Origin: Shewanella holmiensis
GTDB taxonomy: Bacteria > Pseudomonadota > Gammaproteobacteria > Enterobacterales > Shewanellaceae
DNA: 38,868 nucleotides
Assembly (NCBI RefSeq): GCF_025370255.1
Contig: NZ_JAMTCD010000032.1
Location: 1-38,868, forward strand
Direction of reading: 5' to 3'
How positions within the stretch are numbered: the stretch's first letter is position 1; every line of letters starts with the position of its first letter. The notes under the pieces were generated by a model. The model saw nothing but the letters and a program-made list of their open reading frames with translations. It ran no database searches and was not told the origin of the DNA. Positions 32,761 through 38,868 of this stretch are shown in pieces. The translations under genes were made by a program, and so were the position numbers.

Positions 32761-34596
32761 ATGCGTTTGCTTATTTTACCTTCATTAATCGCCCTCAGTT
32801 TAACCGCTTGCAGCCTAAATACCACTGTGGGTGAAGCCTATAAATACTCTCACAATAAAGGCAAAGCATCTTCAACCCCGATAGAGACCATGTCCACAAA
32901 ACCGCAAGCAGCTCAAGTCATCGACCAAGATTTACAAACCATTATCGATAAAAGTTGGGCGCTAACACTGGCTTACTCACCAGAACTAGCGGCAAGCCTT
33001 GGAGATAACAGCGCCGCAGGTAAGCTGACAGACTTATCTCCCGAAACACTGGCTGAACAAAATATAAAAACACAGCAATTACTCGATTCATTGAAGCAGT
33101 TAGACCGCTCTCAGTTAAGTAAAGACGATGTTATCAATGCCAAAATTTTGCAAGACCAATTGCAAAACCAAGTTGATATGTATCGATATAAAGATCACTA
33201 CACTCCTATTTCGGCTGAGAGTGGTTTTCATGCGTATATCGCAAGCATAGCCAAGGCTTCATTTAATAATGAAGCTGATTACCAACACTATATTGCACAA
33301 CTATCAGCCCTACCGACTTACTTTGCCCAGCAAACTTTTTGGTTACAACAAGGCTTAGCCAGCGGCATCACTCCAGCAAAAGTGACTCTTACGGGCTTTG
33401 AAGACAGTATTAGCGCCTTTATTGTACCCACAGAACAAAGTGGCTACTTTAAACCTTTTACTGAATATCCAGCCCACTTTACCGAATCACAAAAACAACA
33501 ACTGACAGCACAAGGTAAGTTGTTAGTCGAAGAGACTGTATTGCCCTTGTATACAGCGTTTTACGATTTTATGACCCAAGATTACATCCCAAATGCTAGA
33601 CAACAAATTGCAGCTTCAGCATTACCCGATGGGCCTGATTTCTATCAAAACAGAGTAGAGTATTACACCACCTTGCCGATGAGCGCTGAGGAAGTCCATC
33701 AACTCGGTTTAAAAGAAGTCGCTAGAATTAAACTCGAAATGGAACAAGTCATTGCTGATGTAGGCTTTAAAGGCACCTTTGCAGAGTTTTTACATTTTCT
33801 TCGTACCGACCCGCAGTTTTATCCTAAAACCGCAGAAGAGCTACTCAAAGAAGCGGCTTACATCGCTAAAAAGGCCGATGCTATGCTGCCTAAGTATTTT
33901 GGCAAACTCCCAAGAACACCATATGGTATTGCGCCGGTGCCAGCCGAAATTGCTCCTAAATACACTACGGGTAGGTATTCAGGTTCCAACCGAGACGATC
34001 AACCAGGCTATTATTGGGTTAACACTTATGCGCTAGATAAACGTCCATTATATGAGATGGAAGCGTTGACATTGCATGAAGCCGTGCCGGGTCACCACCT
34101 ACAAATTTCATTAAATAAAGAATTAACCGAGCTACCTAACTTTAGGCGCTATAGCTATATCTCTGCATTTGGTGAGGGTTGGGGCTTATATGCTGAATAC
34201 TTAGGCCTTGAAGCAGGTTTCTACCAAGACCCCTACAGTAATTTTGGTCGATTAACCTATGAAATGTGGCGTGCGGCTAGATTAGTTGTCGATACGGGTA
34301 TGCACGCAAAAGGATGGACTCGCCAGCAAGCTATTGATTTTATGGCGAGCAATACCGCATTGTCTATGCATAACGTTAATACCGAAATTGACCGTTATAT
34401 TTCATGGCCTGGACAAGCACTATCCTACAAAGTGGGTGAATTAACCATTAAACGTTTACGAGCAAAAGCTGAAAATGCGTTAGGCGAACAATTTAATATT
34501 AGAGAGTTTCACGATGCCATCCTAGAGAATGGATCGGTACCTATGCCTATTTTAGAACAAATGATAGATGCTTATATTGCGAAGCAACTAAGCTAA
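32761..34596 (+). CDS. DUF885 family lipoprotein, putative metallopeptidase
   Basis: The 611-residue product has a lipoprotein signal (MRLLILPSLIALSLTAC) and the DUF885 core. The core includes the zinc-binding-like HEAVPGHH (residues 439-446) and the downstream FGEGWGLYAEYLG, where a glutamate could be a third metal ligand, as well as RLTYEMWRAARLVVDTG and ALSYKVGE. This family is thought to contain carboxypeptidase-type metallopeptidases related to M2/M32-like folds, located here in the periplasm, lipid-anchored. The ATG at 32761 with AAGGA six bases upstream is chosen over a TTG at 32743. It is followed by a strong hairpin. Confidence 0.85.
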   Translation: MRLLILPSLIALSLTACSLNTTVGEAYKYSHNKGKASSTPIETMSTKPQAAQVIDQDLQTIIDKSWALTLAYSPELAASLGDNSAAGKLTDLSPETLAEQNIKTQQLLDSLKQLDRSQLSKDDVINAKILQDQLQNQVDMYRYKDHYTPISAESGFHAYIASIAKASFNNEADYQHYIAQLSALPTYFAQQTFWLQQGLASGITPAKVTLTGFEDSISAFIVPTEQSGYFKPFTEYPAHFTESQKQQLTAQGKLLVEETVLPLYTAFYDFMTQDYIPNARQQIAASALPDGPDFYQNRVEYYTTLPMSAEEVHQLGLKEVARIKLEMEQVIADVGFKGTFAEFLHFLRTDPQFYPKTAEELLKEAAYIAKKADAMLPKYFGKLPRTPYGIAPVPAEIAPKYTTGRYSGSNRDDQPGYYWVNTYALDKRPLYEMEALTLHEAVPGHHLQISLNKELTELPNFRRYSYISAFGEGWGLYAEYLGLEAGFYQDPYSNFGRLTYEMWRAARLVVDTGMHAKGWTRQQAIDFMASNTALSMHNVNTEIDRYISWPGQALSYKVGELTIKRLRAKAENALGEQFNIREFHDAILENGSVPMPILEQMIDAYIAKQLS

Positions 34597-34604
34597 TCTT
34601 TAAT

Positions 34605-34633
34605 ATTTACCCCGCTGTTCTAGCGGGGTAAAT
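34605..34633 (+). terminator. Strong hairpin after the DUF885 gene
   Basis: A 12-bp perfect stem ATTTACCCCGCT / AGCGGGGTAAAT with a 5-base loop lies just after the DUF885 stop. There is no T-run, so it may be an inefficient or factor-assisted terminator or a message-stabilising element ahead of the lipase gene. Confidence 0.55.
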
Positions 34634-34682
34634 ACTGTATGATGAAATCAACTTCACTTCCATGAATTAAACTTACGACAGT

Positions 34683-35663
34683 ATGATTTATAAAAAATTT
34701 TCTTCAGAGAAGATGCTCAACACTCCCGAGCAACAACGATTTTGGCAACAGGTACATCAAAGCGAGTTTGAGTCCAACAATGGCGTTAAAAACGCATTTT
34801 GTCAGGTGTTGCAAGCTGATGCTAAACAAGCAATAGTAATTAGTAATGGTAGAGTAGAATCATACTTAAAGTACCAAGAGCTCATTTTCGATTTGTATCA
34901 GCAAGGTTATAGCGTGTTTGCTTTAGACCATAGGGGGCAAGGGCTTTCTGATCGGCTAACCGATAATCCACATCAGGGGTACGTGGATAAGTTTGAAGAT
35001 TATGTCGACGATTTCTCATGTTTTATTGAAAACATAGTATTACCGACTCAGCACCTGTCATTGTCAGTAATGGCTCACTCTATGGGCGGAGCGATTGTCG
35101 CTCACTACCTTAATCGTCAGCCTCATATTTTTGATAGTGCTGTCATGTCCGCACCCATGTTCGGCATTTCATTACCCTTAAATACAAAAATGGTCCTCTG
35201 GTTAGCCAATCGATTAGATAAAACTCGCCCATCGAAACAAGAAGGCAAAGTCACAAGTAATTACGTTTTAGGTGGTGCAGATTATCAACCAGACCCTTAT
35301 ATCAGTAACAACTTAACTCATAGCAAGCATCGATATGAGCATTACCGTGACTTGTACAAAAAGCACCCAGAAATACAGCTCGGTTCTCCCACAAACCGCT
35401 GGTTGATTGAGGCTATTAACGCTGCACAGCAAAGCATAACATTCGCCAAACAATCGCAAACACCAATTCTAATCTTACAAGCAAGTGAGGACTCGATTGT
35501 CACCAATCACACCCAAGATCTAGCCTTAAGCAACTTGTGTCATAAAGTGGTGATTGAAGGGGCTTACCATGAAGTATTTATTGAGGGTGACACCTTGAGA
35601 AATGCAGCCCTGACTTATGCGATAAACTTTATCAAATTACACTCAAAGACAGCTCAGATTTAA
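34683..35663 (+). CDS. PldB-like alpha/beta hydrolase (lysophospholipase)
   Basis: The 326-residue hydrolase resembles lysophospholipase L2 (PldB). It has DHRGQGLSDR, the nucleophile elbow AHSMGGAIVAH (Ser in SMGG), a late acid region ASEDSIV and the catalytic-type histidine in GAYHEVFIEGD. It probably cleaves acyl chains from lysophospholipids at the inner membrane. There is no signal peptide. Its 3' end overlaps the convergent PAS-GGDEF-EAL gene by 32 bases, with no terminator between them. Confidence 0.85.
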   Translation: MIYKKFSSEKMLNTPEQQRFWQQVHQSEFESNNGVKNAFCQVLQADAKQAIVISNGRVESYLKYQELIFDLYQQGYSVFALDHRGQGLSDRLTDNPHQGYVDKFEDYVDDFSCFIENIVLPTQHLSLSVMAHSMGGAIVAHYLNRQPHIFDSAVMSAPMFGISLPLNTKMVLWLANRLDKTRPSKQEGKVTSNYVLGGADYQPDPYISNNLTHSKHRYEHYRDLYKKHPEIQLGSPTNRWLIEAINAAQQSITFAKQSQTPILILQASEDSIVTNHTQDLALSNLCHKVVIEGAYHEVFIEGDTLRNAALTYAINFIKLHSKTAQI

Positions 35664-38142
35664 GTAACTGTATTAAATCGGCCTCACTCAAAGGACGGCT
35701 AAAAATATACCCTTGGTAACCATCGCATTTAGCATGGATCAGGTTATTTAACTGCTTCTTAGTTTCAACTTGTTTAGCTATCACATCAAAATCAAGCCGA
35801 GACGCTAATTCTACCAAAGCACATAGCATAATTTGTGCTGCGCTATTGCTAGCGTTTTCTTCAGCATAACAGGCTGCAAGTTTGACCTGTGATAGTTGAA
35901 TACCTTGTAATTGATGTAAAGCACATAAACCTGAACCAAAGTTATCTAAAGCGACATTAATATTTTTGGTTTGAAGCTCTTTAATTTTGCTCTTCACCAT
36001 CTCGGTATTAACCGAAAATACATCTTCATTCAATTCAAATTGAATTTTTGCGGGGTTAACTTTACTGCTATGAATGCGATTTAACACAACGCTGGTAAAA
36101 TGCTCTTGATGAAAATGTCTTGAGGATATGTTTAAAGACATTATTGGTGCGACAATCCCTTGTACTTGTAATTGCTTTAATAATCGACAAACCTGTTCTA
36201 ATATCCATAATTCCATTTCAAATATAAAATCTGATAACTCAGCAGCTTCAATAAATTTGCGAGGTGCAATAAAACCATGCTGAGGATGATACCAGCGAGG
36301 GAGCACTTCCAAACTGAGAATATGTCCACCTCCATCCACCACAGGTTGATAAACTAAATTAAGTTGATTTTGTGCAAGAGCGACATGTAATTCATGGCTG
36401 AGTTTAAAAGGCTGAATCTGGTTATCATCAAGCTGCGGATGATAGATAAAACAACCATTTGATTTTGGTTCTTTTGCATGCTCCAGCGCATTATCAGCTC
36501 TTGCTAACAATGTTTGCGGTTCGAGTGATTCACTACCATCACATACAACTACACCCACACGTGCTGAAATGGATAAATTCTGATCTGCGATTGAAAAAGT
36601 ACGACCGATTAATTGGCGAACTTCACTCGCCAACGCTAAAGCACGTTTGTTTGCATGATCGATATCATTACCAAAACTTTTTGCCAGTAGAATAAATTCA
36701 TCCGAACCTAAACGGGCAACAAAGCCTGCGGAAGAGAAAGTACCAGACAATCGAGCGGCAATCTTAATAAGTAATCGATCACCTAGCTCTTGTCCTAAGG
36801 CTTCATTCAACACTTTAAAATTATCTAGGTTAATTAATAAGATTGCCGAAAACTGGCCAACTTTACGGCTATAAACCTGTAAATCATAAAGCGTGTCAGC
36901 TAAGGTTTCACGATTAATAAAATCAGTGAGAGCTGTTTGGCTTGCTGGGGGGTTATCAATTTCAATTCGTTGATTTTTAATATCGCCAGACACATCTGTT
37001 ATGGTGCCAATGATACGAATTGGTTTACCCTGTGGCGACCATTCAACAATTTTACCTCTGTCCAACACCCAGATATATTTGCCATCTTTATGTCGAAGAC
37101 GATGAACGCTCTCATACTCGTTAGAATGCCCATCAATATACTTTTGCAGAGTATTCAGGACATCCGTCTTTTCTTCACGATGTAGCCTTGATTCCCACAC
37201 TGAATAATCATTATCAAGTTCATAAGCTTGATAACCAATCATCTCTTTCCAACGATCCGAAACATATACGTCGCCTGTTGTCAGGTTCCAATCCCAAATA
37301 CCATTGCGTGAAGCCTCAACAGAAAAAAGCCAACGTTGTTCAGCATCATTCAATCTTTTCTGATTGCGTCTAATTTTTCCGCTCACCTGAACCAGATAAT
37401 CCCTCAGCGTTACGACTTCAGACGCGTAACAACTGATACCTTCTTGAAAATCCGCTAGCTCAATATTTTTTGCAGCCAAACTTAAACGAGATAACGGATA
37501 AATCCATATCCAATACAGTAGCAAACAAAAAGCCAACAACAATAATGTTCCAAGACTCCAAACGTGTATCGTTCTCGATAAAAGCGCATCTGAGCTATGG
37601 GATATGAGATCAGAAATATTGTACTCAACGTAAATAAGCTCAACAGATTGTGCATAGCTAAAACGATTAGTATCAGTAATAGGGTAATAAGCTTGAATGG
37701 AGAGCCTATCAAAATTAACAAAAAGATAGGGTTTATTAGATTGAACAACACTTTGGTGAATACTATTAGAGTAACCTTCTAATACATTACTGGCATCACT
37801 ATCACGCCAGATAATATGATTAGCAAAATGAATAGTTCGACTTGGATCTAAAATAACATAGACCATCATATTTAAATCAGTAGACGTTAAGGCTACTTCT
37901 TGCTCAATACGATTAAAGTCCTGATTTTGAATAGAAGACTCAACGACATGCCGCATTCGAAATAAATCTTTCTTTAGCTGCTCAGTCTCATCCTGTGCAA
38001 GTTGCTGCTTTAGATCCGTTGACTCGTAAAAATACCCTCCAAATACCATTGCTAGGTGTATAGACAGAATACAAAATGGAATGATAAAAACCAGAGAAAC
38101 ATTTCGAAAGGTAAACAATGCAAATCCAAACGAGTAAAACAT
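35632..38142 (-). CDS. PAS-GGDEF-EAL protein with degenerate catalytic motifs
   Basis: The 836-residue inner-membrane protein has a helix near residues 14-36, a periplasmic sensor (about 37-195), a second helix (about 196-216) and a linker. A PAS domain follows (about 270-390, NGIWDWNLTTGDVYVSDRWK), then GGDEF (about 405-570) and EAL (about 580-830). The GGDEF signature is GSDEF (479-483) and there is no RxxD inhibitory site just upstream. In EAL the key motifs are changed: EVL at 612-614, DNFGSG at 733-738 (second Asp is Asn), KLA at 754-756 and AKQVE at 789-793. Loss of both catalytic activities is likely, leaving a possible c-di-GMP sensor or scaffold role. Confidence 0.9.
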   Translation of the reverse strand: MFYSFGFALFTFRNVSLVFIIPFCILSIHLAMVFGGYFYESTDLKQQLAQDETEQLKKDLFRMRHVVESSIQNQDFNRIEQEVALTSTDLNMMVYVILDPSRTIHFANHIIWRDSDASNVLEGYSNSIHQSVVQSNKPYLFVNFDRLSIQAYYPITDTNRFSYAQSVELIYVEYNISDLISHSSDALLSRTIHVWSLGTLLLLAFCLLLYWIWIYPLSRLSLAAKNIELADFQEGISCYASEVVTLRDYLVQVSGKIRRNQKRLNDAEQRWLFSVEASRNGIWDWNLTTGDVYVSDRWKEMIGYQAYELDNDYSVWESRLHREEKTDVLNTLQKYIDGHSNEYESVHRLRHKDGKYIWVLDRGKIVEWSPQGKPIRIIGTITDVSGDIKNQRIEIDNPPASQTALTDFINRETLADTLYDLQVYSRKVGQFSAILLINLDNFKVLNEALGQELGDRLLIKIAARLSGTFSSAGFVARLGSDEFILLAKSFGNDIDHANKRALALASEVRQLIGRTFSIADQNLSISARVGVVVCDGSESLEPQTLLARADNALEHAKEPKSNGCFIYHPQLDDNQIQPFKLSHELHVALAQNQLNLVYQPVVDGGGHILSLEVLPRWYHPQHGFIAPRKFIEAAELSDFIFEMELWILEQVCRLLKQLQVQGIVAPIMSLNISSRHFHQEHFTSVVLNRIHSSKVNPAKIQFELNEDVFSVNTEMVKSKIKELQTKNINVALDNFGSGLCALHQLQGIQLSQVKLAACYAEENASNSAAQIMLCALVELASRLDFDVIAKQVETKKQLNNLIHAKCDGYQGYIFSRPLSEADLIQLLKSELSLSVI

Positions 38143-38436
38143 CCCTTATGCTAGCGGTAAAGTTATGAACAAGTAAAGAAATAGTTGCTTATACAAAGGT
38201 AAAAACATAACCCAAAGCTAATGTTTTTAAACACGTTTTTATAATAATTCTTGCCTGATTTACATTAAATTTAATCAGTCATAAAACTGCATTACGCAAA
38301 TTGCGGGCGAAGTTTAGGTACTTCTAGAGATTGATTGAATAGAAAATGATATGAGAAAATATGGTTAAAATAGATATGTGGTAGGTAAACACTCAAAAAA
38401 TTAAACTCGAGCTTAAATTTTATGACTCAGCAAACG
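38143..38436. other. Intergenic region between rRNA operon end and GGDEF-EAL gene
   Basis: About 290 AT-rich bases without an ORF. It should hold the promoter of the minus-strand PAS-GGDEF-EAL gene. A palindrome CGCAA-A-TTGCG lies at 38295-38305. No repeat family or RNA gene recognised. Confidence 0.5.
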
Positions 38437-38467
38437 AAAAAAGCCCTAGCATTGCTGCTAGGGCTTT
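38437..38467 (-). terminator. Terminator of the rRNA/tRNA-Asp operon
   Basis: A 12-bp perfect stem AAAGCCCTAGCA / TGCTAGGGCTTT (38440-38451 and 38456-38467, loop of 4) is followed on the minus strand by TTTTTT. It lies 10 bases after the tRNA-Asp CCA end and closes the ribosomal operon. Confidence 0.92.
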
Positions 38468-38477
38468 CATCTAAAGT

Positions 38478-38554
38478 TGGCGGAGCGGACGGGACTCGAA
38501 CCCGCGACCCCCGGCGTGACAGGCCGGTATTCTAACCAACTGAACTACCGCTCC
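38478..38554 (-). tRNA. tRNA-Asp (anticodon GTC)
   Basis: On the minus strand a 77-base cloverleaf begins GGAGCGGTAGTTCAGTTGG, has anticodon loop CCTGTCACG and T-arm GGGTTCGAGTCCC, and ends with encoded CCA. The acceptor stem GGAGCGG/CCGCTCC is perfect. It follows 5S rRNA directly, as is common for the distal tRNA of a Shewanella or Vibrio rRNA operon. Confidence 0.97.
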
Positions 38555-38642
38555 TTTAGTAAGTTGCTTACGCAAAATACTAAATTCTTTTATCGTCGCT
38601 AGCGTGTCATGGCTAGGAGACGTGCTCTTTCAAGCGTATTAG

Positions 38643-38762
38643 GCGCCTGGAAATGACCTACTCTCACATGGGGAGACCCCACACTACCATCGGCGATACT
38701 GTGTTTCACTTCTGAGTTCGGAATGGGATCAGGTGGGACCACAGCTCTATGGTTTCCAGACA
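38643..38762 (-). rRNA. rrf: 5S ribosomal RNA
   Basis: About 120 bases on the minus strand match gammaproteobacterial 5S rRNA, including the conserved CCCACCTGATCCCAT, CCGAACTCAGAAGTGAAAC and CGCCGATGGTAGTGTGGGG. The ends pair as TGTCTGG with CCAGGCG, which fixes them to within one or two bases. Confidence 0.96.
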
Positions 38763-38868
38763 AATTTTGTTTATCTAACGTCATTCGACATTAAATAATA
38801 ATTCGGAAAGCTGATGAACGTTATCTTTCAAACGTCGCTTCTTTTGAGTTCAACACTATTTAAGCGCT
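38763..38868 (-). other. 23S-5S spacer at the window edge
   Basis: The last 106 bases show no tRNA or ORF. On the minus strand they lie before 5S and should be the spacer after 23S rRNA; the 23S 3' end is at or just beyond the window end. Processing stems were not resolved. Confidence 0.6.

Noticed and set aside
1..38868. CRISPR array, prophage, toxin-antitoxin or defence island
   Set aside because: No regularly spaced direct repeats, integrase next to a tRNA, phage structural gene or recognised defence family was seen; the only tandem repeat is a two-copy 16-mer at 24318-24349.

Overview
The window reads as chromosome of a marine gammaproteobacterium, most likely a Shewanella with moderately AT-rich, possibly cold-adapted DNA. 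The grounds are the doubled periplasmic formate dehydrogenase locus with small Tat proteins and DUF3305/DUF3306 genes, the yqhC/yqhD pair, hemN, ubiC, rlmF, add and rhtA homologues, and a 5S rRNA and tRNA-Asp of gammaproteobacterial type. Assignments come from reading the sequence and recalling protein families; no database search was run.

Layout. 1-4290 is a scarred accessory stretch: a 3' stump of a DUF1415 gene, a lone lipoprotein, a ToxR/CadC-like membrane regulator, an IS3-family transposase stump with two similar element ends beside it, a frameshifted fragment of unknown origin and a 164-bp MITE-like repeat. 4291-9356 holds a yqfB-like ASCH gene and a YqhC-like AraC regulator divergent from the aldehyde reductase gene yqhD, then a solitary periplasmic binding protein and the exporter rhtA.

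9506-23081 is the centrepiece, all on the minus strand. In transcription order it runs DUF3305, DUF3306, a multi-cluster ferredoxin, a TorD-like chaperone, then fdhX2-A2-B2-C2 closed by a strong terminator, then fdhX1-A1-B1-C1 closed by another. fdhD is divergent at the head. Together these encode two paralogous cysteine-type molybdo- or tungsto-formate dehydrogenases (catalytic FdhA, Fe-S FdhB, cytochrome b FdhC), their Tat export and cofactor maturation, and poorly described accessory proteins. Two features stand out: an FdhD whose usual CxxC has lost its second cysteine but gained a new CGIC, and a ferredoxin with one three-cysteine cluster motif.

24356-35663 is mostly housekeeping: rlmF with a small FliL-like secreted protein, ubiC, yhgN, a ZIP-like permease with histidine-rich segments, an NRDE/TANGO2 protein, hemN, add, a DUF885 lipoprotein peptidase preceded by a possible 25-codon leader ORF, and a PldB-like lipase. 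35632-38142 is a PAS-GGDEF-EAL protein with degenerate catalytic motifs in both c-di-GMP domains. The window ends in the tail of an rRNA operon on the minus strand (23S-5S spacer, 5S, tRNA-Asp, terminator).

No CRISPR array, prophage, toxin-antitoxin or recognised defence system was seen. The best candidate for something under-described is the formate dehydrogenase accessory set (DUF3305, DUF3306, ferredoxin, FdhX, variant FdhD).
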